DNA of 64,000 bases from the NCBI RefSeq assembly GCF_905220565.1, contig NC_059414.1, positions 12,522,001 through 12,586,000 of the forward strand, given 5' to 3'. The stretch comes from Melitaea cinxia. Its lineage: Eukaryota; Arthropoda; Insecta; Lepidoptera; Nymphalidae. Every line of letters begins with the position of its first letter. Within the stretch, counting starts at the first letter, position 1. Position numbers and translations under genes: made by a program. The notes under the pieces were generated by a model, which saw nothing but the letters and a program-made list of their open reading frames with translations, was not told where the DNA came from and did not search any database. Shown here in pieces: positions 55,339-64,000 of this stretch.

Positions 55339-56742
55339 TTAACATTTTTTTATAACTAAAATTAAACAAATAGTAATTAATATAAGATATAAAATTAGAG
55401 TTCCTACACTGACACTGTTAACTTTTATTATTGATTTAATTTCACTTTCACTTTCACTTTCACTTGAACTTGAACTTTTCATTTTTAAGGCCGCAGATAG
55501 ATACTTTATGTCATCCAAATTAATTCCCTTAATATCAATCGGATCGACAGGAATAGGGATTTCCTTCTTTGGCTGAGGTAAATTAATAATAGGTGTCACC
55601 TTGTATTCAAATTTTTCCAATGTGTGTTGAAGATAATATAAATGAAGATCATTAAGTAGAATCTCGCAGGCAGGATCTATTTGAACGAGATAAGTTCCCA
55701 TCATAGATGTTTTTGTTATATCGTTTCCACATTTGTAAGACATTACTTCCTTATTTCGTGAATATATTATCCAACGGGCAGAAGAAAGACGTTGTGCTTT
55801 AACTTCTTCGACATGAACTACTCGTCTATGACATTGAGTTAAGTCATTGTGAAACTGCATCAATTGTTCCATACACGTTATCGTTGAGTAAGGGATAAAA
55901 TTATGTTCAGTGCATATGTACTGATTATCGCCGAACACATGTTGACACGGAGACGCGACCGGCAAGTCCTTCGAACCTTTCACCATAAGGAAGGGATATT
56001 CGGGAATAATAATGAAAGTTTTGTTTTTAATTTGATCAAAAATAGGCAATGAATAAATTTTATAATAGTTATACGTATTATTATCTGTAAGGGGAACTTC
56101 TATTATAAATGTTATCTGGTTTCCTTTTACATACGCCTTAACAGACAATGTTCGCTCTATTTTAATTATATTACTTTCTGTTACAGGATACAATAAACTA
56201 TGATATTTTTCTATAGAAGAAAATATGTAAAACAATTCAGTAGAATTAATTATTGATTGATGTAGCACAGAAATTTTACTAAAGGCTAAGGCTGTCTCAA
56301 TTTCATTGAGTGTTATATATATTGAACGGAAATTATTAATAAACGTACTATATATACTCAAAACATAAGTGGAATATATTGAGTTTTCTTCTTTTGTCAC
56401 CATGTCTTTCAACATACTTTCTACGCGTTTTAAACGTTCATTAATAATTAAAGAATTGTTATATAAAATTTCTGTACTATTAATAGAATAATCCAACATT
56501 TTAGAAACCAGGGTAATTTTATTATCGATTAAATTTTGTTTGTTATATAATTTGTTAATAAGATTATCATAGTAAAGCGCGTCTTCGTGATCTAAGTTAC
56601 CGGTTATCGATTTTATAATAGAACCTACGGGATTAAGCAAACCTCTTCGAAATCTTTTTGTTGGTGCTATCTGTTTTGCCTTTTCCATAGTTATATCTTT
56701 TAAATATTCTACTTGCATTTTCATATTACTAAATTCATACAT
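55339..56742 (-). CDS. env: Envelope (Env/F-like) protein of an errantivirus-like element
   Basis: Membrane fusion glycoprotein of the kind shared by insect errantiviruses and baculovirus F proteins. The 467-residue frame shows a basic cleavage-type motif R-F-R-R (30-33) followed by a Gly/Leu-rich fusion-peptide-like segment (34-51). A long ectodomain with paired cysteines (for example around CQHVFGDNQYICTE) follows, then a Ser/Glu repeat (SSSSSESESESE) and a C-terminal membrane anchor (about 445-463) ending KKC. I see no signal peptide, although the same frame stays open upstream for 55 codons to the Gag stop. In the parent family Env is made from a spliced mRNA, so the signal may be supplied by an upstream exon or may have been lost. 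Intact frame, no internal stop. Confidence 0.8.
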   Translation of the reverse strand: MYEFSNMKMQVEYLKDITMEKAKQIAPTKRFRRGLLNPVGSIIKSITGNLDHEDALYYDNLINKLYNKQNLIDNKITLVSKMLDYSINSTEILYNNSLIINERLKRVESMLKDMVTKEENSIYSTYVLSIYSTFINNFRSIYITLNEIETALAFSKISVLHQSIINSTELFYIFSSIEKYHSLLYPVTESNIIKIERTLSVKAYVKGNQITFIIEVPLTDNNTYNYYKIYSLPIFDQIKNKTFIIIPEYPFLMVKGSKDLPVASPCQHVFGDNQYICTEHNFIPYSTITCMEQLMQFHNDLTQCHRRVVHVEEVKAQRLSSARWIIYSRNKEVMSYKCGNDITKTSMMGTYLVQIDPACEILLNDLHLYYLQHTLEKFEYKVTPIINLPQPKKEIPIPVDPIDIKGINLDDIKYLSAALKMKSSSSSESESESEIKSIIKVNSVSVGTLILYLILITICLILVIKKC

Positions 56743-56907
56743 ATAAGGTTTATCTGTATTAATTACTCTATTAAAATCACTATACTTATTTATATTAAAC
56801 TCTAAATCGACAAATATAGAACTTAAATCTAATACTTTTATAATTAACCACTTATTTTCTTGTTTATAGGCCTGACCTTGTTTGACAGGCAGCAGGCCTG
56901 GGTTACC
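56743..56907 (-). other. Open linker between Gag stop and Env ATG
   Basis: 55 codons with no stop, in the same frame as both ORFs. The Gag stop at 56,910-56,908 is TGA followed by G. Readthrough would join Gag to Env. The linker is likely the N-terminal part of Env that in a full element overlaps the end of pol. Confidence 0.7.
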
Positions 56908-58746
56908 TCAATCTTTTGAAGTTGAAGGGATTGGGTCTCCTTCATCATCGCCAGGGCGATTAAGCACCACCTGTGTAGGTCGTTTTATATTTTTTAATGG
57001 AACCTTAGTTCTCCGCTTTCTAATCTTTACAGGCACTAAATTACGATTAATTATACGTTTGATACATTTTTTTATATTAATAGTGCCTTTCTTAAATAAG
57101 GAAATTATTGCATTTGCGAAATCTTTCCTATGTTCCTGGTGTTCAAAATATATAAAATATTTAATTTTGGGCCGGATATACTCTTTAAGGAATTGTTTTA
57201 TTAATTGAAAATTATTTAAGGGTAAGAAAACTTCAAGGATTTTCTGTTTTAACCTTGTTAAATCTTTAACCTGAATTTCGTTTTTAAGCCACGAAAATAC
57301 TAATATCTGATTAGGCTTCGTATTGATAGCATCGTGTGAAATTGGAATACTAGAAGAATCATGTTCTACGTTTGAGTGGACTGTCTCAATACTAGTGCTA
57401 GAATCAGAATGATCTGGAGGTTCGATTTCAGATAAATCTCTAGGACTTGCTGATATTGTCGCCTCCGAGTCAGTTACAGTTAAAGTTCTAGAATAGTCTG
57501 TATTACATTTTGGGGATAATTCTAACATTGTGTCTGTCTCTGTTACGTCACGTAAGTGTTCTTGGAGTTGAGATTCTGTATCATCAACATTTAATGACAA
57601 AGAAGTATTATCATCTGACCCTATTGCATTTAATTTTATACATATGGAAAAATTTTCTTCCTGTTCATCATTATCAAGGTCACTAGAATTTCCTTCGTCA
57701 GTCAGCTCGTCTGTTTGTTCTATATTGTATGTTACGTCATACATGTTGTAGTTATAATCATGAATATATGTTTTATTAATCGGGAAACTCGGTTTATTAT
57801 TAGTTACCGTTCTCATTGAAACGTCATTTTGTCCTTGTCCGTCTGGTCTAAAATTGTGCTTATAACCAAATTGTGTCGGGGGTTTATAATGATTATTATT
57901 AAATGAAGGACGATACCCTAATTGTTGTACAGGACGATGTCCGTACTGAGGATTAACTCTTGGTGTTGGTATTTGTGGTCCTTTCGGAATTTCATCTTTA
58001 AATTGATAAAAATTTGGACTAAAGCCTGTAAGCATTGGCATATGTGCCTTTTGATTTCCTTGAGGTATTCCAAATTTATATTGAGGTTGTTGATTGTATG
58101 AATTAAATATCATAGGTGTATTAGGCTTAGTAGTAAAATTTAATTTCGAATTTAATAAATTTGAAAATTTATTACGTTGATTATACTGTTCGTAAAAGTT
58201 TAATTCTTCTAAAACAATACTTAACGCAGATTCTAATGATGTCGGTGATTTTAATCTAACTATTCTAACCATATTTTCGGGTAAATTATAAAGAAAAACG
58301 TTAAGGGATGTATTATTGTAAATGACTATTTTACTTTGCCTAATATCCTCGTTTAATATTTGATTAACCTTAGATAATAAAACAGAACGCACTGATTGAA
58401 TTCTATTACAAAAATCAAGGTAACTTTCTCCCGATTTTATTTTTAAATTTTCTAATTCTATTGCGATACATTCTTCGCTTCGCGGATCTCCAAAATGTTG
58501 TATTAATAAATCTTTAAATTCACTCCATGAAACAATATCCTCACGCTCACTGATAAGCGCGGCAGCGTTATCGACTAAGCGACTCGTGATACTATGCATA
58601 ATATAGACATTTTGCTCCTCACTGCCTTGAAATTTATTAATTACATATTCACATTTTCTTATAAATAAGTTTAATTGACGTTTATCGCCACCAAAAAGAG
58701 GAATTAATTTTAATATTTCGTTTGGAATCAGAGTTATTTGTTCCAT
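56908..58746 (-). CDS. gag: Gag with Pol-remnant C-terminus, errantivirus-like element
   Basis: Structural capsid precursor. Residues 1-200 form the helical Gag domain, and about 200-330 are rich in Pro, Gln, Asn and Tyr (repeats such as QYGHRPVQQLGYRP). No CCHC zinc knuckle is present, as in other insect errantivirus Gags. From about 375 onward the protein changes to an acidic Ser/Thr-rich segment. Then comes a block around residues 480-580 (NQILVFSWLKN and YFIYFEHQEHRKDF) that by general pattern resembles the region between RNase H and integrase in errantivirus Pol. The last 30 residues, with RPTQVVLNRPGDDEGDP, look like a Pol C-terminal tail. I therefore read this 612-residue frame as Gag fused in frame to Pol remnants after removal of the enzymatic domains. 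The Pol part is inference; the Gag part is firmer. Confidence 0.75.
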   Translation of the reverse strand: MEQITLIPNEILKLIPLFGGDKRQLNLFIRKCEYVINKFQGSEEQNVYIMHSITSRLVDNAAALISEREDIVSWSEFKDLLIQHFGDPRSEECIAIELENLKIKSGESYLDFCNRIQSVRSVLLSKVNQILNEDIRQSKIVIYNNTSLNVFLYNLPENMVRIVRLKSPTSLESALSIVLEELNFYEQYNQRNKFSNLLNSKLNFTTKPNTPMIFNSYNQQPQYKFGIPQGNQKAHMPMLTGFSPNFYQFKDEIPKGPQIPTPRVNPQYGHRPVQQLGYRPSFNNNHYKPPTQFGYKHNFRPDGQGQNDVSMRTVTNNKPSFPINKTYIHDYNYNMYDVTYNIEQTDELTDEGNSSDLDNDEQEENFSICIKLNAIGSDDNTSLSLNVDDTESQLQEHLRDVTETDTMLELSPKCNTDYSRTLTVTDSEATISASPRDLSEIEPPDHSDSSTSIETVHSNVEHDSSSIPISHDAINTKPNQILVFSWLKNEIQVKDLTRLKQKILEVFLPLNNFQLIKQFLKEYIRPKIKYFIYFEHQEHRKDFANAIISLFKKGTINIKKCIKRIINRNLVPVKIRKRRTKVPLKNIKRPTQVVLNRPGDDEGDPIPSTSKD

Positions 58747-59162
58747 TTTTTTTGTAAAATAAAAGTTTTAAAACTAAAATTATTAATTTTACATACAAAT
58801 TATGTTAATAATATTTCAATGATTTTGAATTGAAATATTAAATTAATATATTAAACAATTTATTCAAATTATTTTTATCACAAGTATAACTTTTTATATT
58901 TAAATTAATTATTAACAAAAATACATAAGAAAACCAGAAAACGTTATAATAGGAGAAGTCTTATCCCAAAATAACAAGAGACAGAAGGAAGGTGAAAAGT
59001 TCTACTCACCAACCGGTCACCAGCATCGCCAGCTCCTGGACTCCTCGATCACTGTCTTATTTATTTGGTTCGGGATTGTTTCTTACAGACCTTCGAAAGC
59101 CCAATTATTCGCTGATTTTGAAGACGAATTCTTAAGAACGAAGGCTGTAATTATTTTGAAAC
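58747..59162 (-). other. 5' leader of the LTR element, with possible splice donor
   Basis: About 416 non-coding bases between the primer-binding site and the Gag ATG. On the minus strand GTTG|GTGAGT at about 59,010/59,009 is a good donor that could make the spliced env mRNA. No acceptor can be fixed near the Env start. Confidence 0.4.
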
Positions 59163-59181
59163 AATCCTACCGGCTGCGCCA
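59163..59181 (-). promoter_or_regulatory. tRNA-Ser primer-binding site
   Basis: The plus strand reads AATCCTACCGGCTGCGCCA, the 3' end of insect tRNA-Ser including CCA, directly at the inner edge of the 5' LTR. This priming tRNA is known for several insect errantiviruses. The final A may be shared with the LTR end. Confidence 0.85.
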
Positions 59182-59450
59182 GACAAGTTTACGGGAGCGC
59201 GAAAGGGCTTTTTAAAAAAAATATTACATTAATTAAACTAAAACTATTTAATTAAAAATTAATTAAAATTACAGTGGACACGTCCGAACAGAATTACATG
59301 CTCTGGATTAATCGCCGATTTAATTCTAATTAAACTTTCTCAAGACATATGATCCCAAAGCATGAGACAACGTGAGAAATCATTTGTTATTCCTATTCCG
59401 CTGATTAAGCATTTACTTCTATTGTTCTCATGCTTTGGTCCAACATAACT
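59181..59450 (-). repeat. 5' LTR of the errantivirus-like element
   Basis: 270 bases, identical by eye to the 3' LTR at 54,994-55,263. It is followed by the second copy of the ACCT target duplication. Confidence 0.9.
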
Positions 59451-59454
59451 ACCT

Positions 59455-60189
59455 ACTGTTTCATTACAAATTAAAATATTATCATCAATTGCTATTGTGT
59501 CACTATCATCAGTTTGGAGAGGAAATAACCAATTCTGATTTACAGATTTTCAAATGAAATTTACAGTAAAAGCACCGTCTAAATTAAAACAACCGCTTTG
59601 AAAATATTATTTACTGTTATTATATCTTTAGGTGTTATAAATTTTTGTAGGAAGTTGTATGTAAATTTGCGAATAGTTTTCGAAAAAATAAAAGCTAATA
59701 AATAAATTTAATATATTAAAATCCCGCAAGACAATATAGATTTATTCATAAAAAAAGTAACAATGAAATGTGTATTACAATAATTTACCACAATTTACGT
59801 TTAGTATACTGACATATATATAATCTGTATGACAAATTGATAACAGATTTGAAAGTGACAGAAGCGGAAATTTTAAGCCGCCTATGATTGTTTACTCATT
59901 GAAGTTTGGATAAAAACTTGATATTTACACCTTTAAAATAGAGATTATTAATGGTTTTATGAATATAATGGAGCTAACGTCTCTATCCTAAACTCTTAAT
60001 AAATATGGGTTGATAATATGCATTGTGTAGGGTTGTTAAATTAATTCAGAGGGTAAGTGTCATAAAAATGTGTTAAACTTGATTTTATATTATTTTACCA
60101 TTCTGTAAACAGTACCTAAATAATCTCTTAGAAGAATTAATAGAAATCAAAAAGCGAATAAGCGATACTTTTCCCTCCTTGAGGTTTTT
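59455..60189. other. Intergenic stretch with no feature
   Basis: AT-rich sequence between the LTR element and the family E copy upstream of TRAIP. No coding support. Confidence 0.4.
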
Positions 60190-60740
60190 AAAAATGACAC
60201 AGAGAATACAGCAGGAAATATCTTGCTCCAAATCTGTAGCAGCCTAATTGGAAGTACATCAATCTTACAGCTATCAGATCATAGCTAAATAATACTACTG
60301 TGGCGTATCCATACGTATACAGTCTATATATCCAAACAATAATCAAACCTCATTTCATGTTTTTATTTATATATTTATAAATTTTTTATCAAATTTTTTT
60401 TATTGATATCAAGAATTTGTATTTTGAATTCTTCCTTATAATTGATGTTCTATAATTTATAATTCTATTATAATTTTTGCTATTTGAACATTGTTTTGAT
60501 TATATTATTTTTTAATAAAAAGTCAGAGAGATATCGAAGATTCTATCATTGCTCGATTAGTTAATTAGCCCATTAGCTAAATATAATGACTCAAGTAGTG
60601 TTATGTTCCTGTAGTGAGTAAGGTAGCCGAAGTTCTCAGGGAGCACTTTTAGGGATGTTGCAGGTGACCATATGCTAAAGCACCACTTACTATCAAGTGA
60701 GTCATCACTTGTTTGCCATCTTAGTTGTATACCAAGAAAA
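60190..60740 (+). repeat. Family E LINE 3' end, interrupted, upstream of TRAIP
   Basis: Diverged family E is seen at 60,205-60,297 ('cagcaggaaatatcttgctccaaatctgtagcagcc...catcaatcttacagctatcagatcatagctaaataat') and again at 60,590-60,740 ('actcaagtagtgttatgttcctgtagtgagtaaggtagccgaagttctc...tgtttgccatcttagttgtatacc'). The roughly 290 bases between are AT-rich and foreign to the family. Confidence 0.5.
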
Positions 60741-60805
60741 GCAGTAGACATATAGAGAAAGATTCATAATTTTTTTAAGGCAATTAAAAAATCTTTTTCA
60801 GAAAA

Positions 60806-63654
60806 ATGCATATCTTGTGCACAATTTGTAGTGACTTGGTGAATCAAACGGAGAACATACATGTGACAAAATGTGGTCATATATTTCACTATGATTGCTT
60901 ACGTGAATGGATATCAAGGTAAGGAAGTATTGTAAAATATGTGTACATTTTATATTACTCTAAGTCTAAAGTCTAGTCAAAGTAAACGTGATAAACTAAT
61001 AATAATAAACAATAATAAATGCTTAACACTCAACGATCCCCAGTAGGATTATCTCCTGTATTGGGGATCCAAAAACACTCACAATACACAAGCACAAATG
61101 CCCAGACCACAACAAACATCTATAAGGCCGATACAAATGTCTGTTGTGAGCGGGGATTGAATCTACGACCGCCAGCACAACAGCCAGGGCTGTGACCGCT
61201 GCCCTATGCATCGTCAACTAAAACTGAAACAAAGTATTTCCTATATAAGTCTGACGTATATATAAGTAATGATTACCATGTGCACGTGATAAAAATGAAA
61301 CTGATATCTGTTAGCAATCTTTGAATCACAGTGTGGAACACCAAGAAGCCATACACCTAGACTAGTAACTGGCTAATAACTGAAACAATTATTAGACATT
61401 CTTCATTAACTGTAATCATAATAGGTCCCTTTTCCTGTGTTTCTTACAGCACAGGTTTCCTACTTCTACTGTTTTCTGTCTATTGCAACTTTCAGCCAAA
61501 AGTGAAAAGAGGTCTTAAGTAAAAGAGAATCACCTGTTTTCTCCAGTTTTCAAGTAATTTATCATTAATTACTACATAAAATTCTTTTCTTATCAATTTT
61601 CAGATCAAAAACATGTCCGCAATGTCGCAACAAAGTAACAGATCGTTGTATGTTCCGTCTGTATCCCACGATATCAAACGACCCAACGGGAGTTGATGCT
61701 ACAACTTTACAGTCTCGACTTGACGACGCTCTGTTCAAACTACGGGAAAAAGACGCTAAACACAAAGAGCAACTCGATAAATTAGCAGAATCCGAAGCAA
61801 GCCTTAAAACAAGTTTGTAAGTAACTATAACAATTTTACACACCAATACACAAATTCCATTTTTTTTTTTATCAAACAATAACTAATGAAAAAACTATTC
61901 TCTAATTTGGGGAGTCATTCAGATGGTTTGTGCAATGTATTATTAGTTATATAGATTTTGTCTGTTTTTTAATATGTACGATTTCCGACACGGTCAGTCG
62001 GAGACGCGGGTTCGAACCCCGCTGGAGCGGTCAATTTTTGATATGATATTAAAAAATGTTTTTTAATAATTAAGCTGTAGTAATATTAGCTGTACTTTTG
62101 TCTGCAAAAGGTTATTATTATTAATTTCAGACAGTCATTGGCAAAGTTACAAAAAAAATTGGAAAGCAAAGAGTCGGCAATATCAGCTCTCACAGAACAA
62201 CTAGCATATCTCAAAGTACAAAACCAAGAGACAAATAAATTGAGAGAAGAAAATGAAAATTTAAAAAAGAAAATACAAACACTGACTGGGTATATTTATT
62301 TTATTTTTAATAAAAAAAAAAGAAATAAAAATTAGAATGTATTACTATCTATTTATTTTAGGAACAGACCTTGTGTCTTACTCAAATTAAAAATAAAAAA
62401 ACTAAAATTGCTTATAAAAAATATTTATTTTATGACTGTTTCCCTTTTTTCCAACAATTAAAATAGGCTTATGTGCTAAAGTAATCTTAAAACCACGTAT
62501 ATTTTACTGCATTACCATGTTTTCAGTTTGCAAAATGTATTAAATGCGACGTGTGATGACGTAGAACAAATGTTACAAGGCTACACAGATATACGGACCG
62601 TTGCAACATTTGCTTCAGCTCTGAAAAGGTAAATTTTTTTATTTAATTATGTAATATTGGCTTTATATATATTAGTGATAAAATATTTAATGTACTAGGA
62701 GCTATGCTCGCGACTTCGTACGCGTGAAATAGTGACTACATGGTCAACGTGATTCTTTAAATTAACTTAACTTTTTTATTTATGAACCGATTGACATGAA
62801 ACAATCACTAAATGTTAAACTAAGCTTGTCACAATATATTGGTAAAAACCACATCTAAATCGGATTAGCCGTTTCTGAGATTAGCGTGCACAAACACAAA
62901 GACAAACGACAAACAGACAAAAATTCTGACAATCATTGTTTTGGGTGCTATTTGCGTTGATAAAGGTCCCAATAATATTTTTTCTCACATATCTTGTACA
63001 AACAATGACCCGTTATATTTTTGTTATATGTATGATTAGCCTATTTTTTACTGACAATAATTAGCAATTTAAAAAAATATGTAAATTTTATTTTATTAAA
63101 AAGATATGAATCATATACTAGAGTACATACTAATATTATAAAAAGGACTCATTTTGATTTATTGTTTATTTGTAATAAATAAACTTAATCCAATTTTAAA
63201 AAATCTTTCACTAAGAGTGCTGCTGTGTGTTTACGGCAGTAAAGTGTATATCCTCCCCTCTCTTCCCGTGGGTGTCATAAGAAGCGACTAAGGAATAACA
63301 GTTCCACTACCACATTGGAACTTAAAAAGCCGACCGATGGCAGCAACGTCTTCAATGCTATAAAGCCGACCCTGCGTGTTACCAACCCGCCTGCCCAGCG
63401 TGTTGACTGATGGGCAACGCACATGAGTTCACGCCATTTTTGGCGTGAACTTGTGGAGGCATATGTCCAGCAGTGGACTGCGATAGGCTGAAGTGATGAT
63501 GAGTGTTGAAGATTAAATTTGTTGTATTTACATATTTCAGAGCGTTATGTGATACCGAGAACAAGAAAAACGAATCTCGTGACAAATTGCAAGCTGTCAA
63601 ACAGCAGTTAGCCGCTGAAACAGACCGTGTCGCCGATCTGCACCATAAATTATT
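60806..63654 (+). CDS. TRAIP: E3 ubiquitin ligase TRAIP/nopo, 5' part (runs off the window)
   Basis: RING-type ubiquitin ligase that protects genome stability, acting on stalled replisomes in vertebrates; the fly orthologue is no poles (nopo). Five coding exons are visible: 60,806-60,918, 61,604-61,816, 62,131-62,289, 62,527-62,628 and 63,541-63,654, all with GT-AG junctions and continuous frame (233 residues so far). The first 46 residues form the RING, with C5, C8, C23, H25, H28, C31, C42 and C45 as zinc ligands (MHILCTICSDLV...). A long coiled coil rich in Lys, Glu, Gln and Leu follows (about 70-230), as in TRAIP. The C-terminus lies beyond the right edge. A CAG acceptor ends 4 bases before the ATG (60,801), so a non-coding first exon is likely upstream. 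Introns contain SINE D (intron 1), a tRNA-SINE tail (intron 2), and family G and B repeats (introns 4 and 5). Confidence 0.9.
61022..61215 (-). repeat. SINE family D in TRAIP intron 1
   Basis: Reverse copy: 'aacactcaacgatccccagtaggattatctcctg...cccagaccacaacaaacatctataaggccgatacaaatgtctgttgtgagcggggattgaatc', ending in a decayed tRNA-like head. The rest of intron 1 is unremarkable. Confidence 0.7.
61980..62062 (+). repeat. tRNA-SINE 3' portion in TRAIP intron 2
   Basis: 'cgacacggtcagtcggagacgcgggttcgaaccccgctggagcggtcaatttttgatatgatattaaaaaatg': the T-arm half of a tRNA-like head plus the AT tail seen at 46,330 and 50,734-50,794. Confidence 0.6.
62697..62965 (+). repeat. LINE 3'-end fragment (family G) in TRAIP intron 4
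   Basis: 'taggagctatgctcgcgacttcgtacgcgtgaaatagtgac...gaccgattgacatgaaac...ggattagccgtttctgagattagcgtgcacaaacacaaagacaaacg'. Confidence 0.6.
63215..63505 (+). repeat. Family B retroelement, near-complete, in TRAIP intron 4
   Basis: From 'tgtttacggcagtaaagtgtatatcctcccctctcttcccgtgggtgtcataagaagcgactaagg' to 'ccagcagtggactgcgataggctgaagtgatgatga'. A segment equivalent to 'gataaccatccaactgctggctttgaaatacacagg' is missing. It ends 35 bases before exon 5. Confidence 0.7.
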
Positions 63655-63754
63655 GTAAGATACAATCGATTTCTATTTTAAGAGTTGTGTATGTTGTCTA
63701 TAAAAGTCTTCAATTTTCATTGACATACCATATACATTATTTACAAAGAATTTA

Positions 63755-64000
63755 GCCACCCCCTCTCTTCCCGTGGGTGTCGTAAGAGGCGACTAAGGGA
63801 TAACAAGGTTCCACAACCATCTTGGAACTTAAGAAGCCGACCGATGGCGGGATAACCATCCAACTGCTAGCTTTGAAATACACAGGCCGAAGACGGGCAG
63901 CAGCGTCTTTGGTGCGACAAAGCCAGTACTGCGGTCACCAACCCGCCTGCCCAGCGTGGTGACTATGGGCAAAACACATGAGTTCACGTTATTTTTGGCG
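63755..64000 (+). repeat. Family B retroelement in TRAIP intron 5, cut by the window edge
   Basis: From 'gccaccccctctcttcccgtgggtgtcgtaagaggcgactaaggg' through 'aaccatccaactgctagctttgaaatacacaggccgaagacgggcagcagcg' to the window end. It is the best-preserved 5' part of this family here. Confidence 0.75.

Larger units (their letters stand above)
54990..59454 (-). mobile_element. Errantivirus-like LTR element, gag-env only (pol deleted)
   Basis: A complete insertion 4,457 bases long between its LTR edges (54,994-59,450), bordered by a 4-bp target duplication ACCT (54,990-54,993 and 59,451-59,454), the size used by errantiviruses. Two 270-bp LTRs frame a primer-binding site, Gag ORF, Env ORF and polypurine tract, all read on the minus strand. 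The internal region is 3.9 kb. Errantiviruses with pol are usually around 7 kb or more, and no protease, reverse transcriptase, RNase H or integrase core is present. The LTRs read as identical, so insertion was recent. The enzymes must have come from another copy. It lies in the intergenic space between COMMD4 and TRAIP and is oriented against both. Confidence 0.88.

Noticed and set aside
1..64000. CRISPR array, prokaryotic operons or origin
   Set aside because: The tandem units at 29.3-30.1 kb are long and nearly contiguous, not short repeats with unique spacers. Introns, SINEs, LINEs and a neuropeptide gene show this is insect nuclear DNA.

Overview
The window is a stretch of AT-rich, repeat-dense insect nuclear DNA, almost certainly from a butterfly or moth. 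The strongest taxonomic evidence is a kinin neuropeptide precursor whose mature peptides are of the helicokinin type known from moths. The abundance of tRNA-headed SINEs, non-LTR retrotransposon 3' ends and Helitron-like units agrees with this. The species cannot be named from the sequence.

Five protein-coding loci are supported. From left to right: a degenerate mariner transposase (about 1.9-3.2 kb, minus); an intact single-exon Pin1/dodo prolyl isomerase (15,273-15,743, plus); the kinin precursor (18,253-19,290, minus), possibly served by a TATA promoter and non-coding first exon near 33.0 kb; a five-exon COMMD4 gene (42,167-53,069, plus); and the first five coding exons of TRAIP/nopo (from 60,806, plus), which runs off the right edge. 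A second possible minus-strand first exon and CCAAT-box promoter lies at 7,951-8,150, but its coding part is not visible here.

Between COMMD4 and TRAIP sits the most interesting object: a complete errantivirus-like LTR element (54,994-59,450, minus). It has two 270-bp LTRs that read as identical, a 4-bp target duplication (ACCT), a primer-binding site matching the 3' end of tRNA-Ser, and a polypurine tract. It has a Gag ORF and an Env ORF but no room for protease, reverse transcriptase, RNase H or integrase. The end of the Gag ORF looks like leftover Pol sequence. Gag and Env are in the same frame, separated by one TGA and 55 open codons, so it is a recently mobile, pol-deleted gag-env derivative.

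The rest is mostly repeats, often nested. They include about ten copies of a repeat with inverted AACCGACTTC-type ends (one split by mariner, one by a GATGAT-tailed retroelement fragment), a four-unit tandem array of Helitron-like units (29.3-30.1 kb), RTE- and Jockey-like LINE fragments, and several SINE families. Large parts of 4-8, 16.9-18.2, 31.4-32.9 and 40.2-41.3 kb are AT-rich with nothing else I can support. The genes are unrelated housekeeping and neuropeptide loci and do not form a pathway together.
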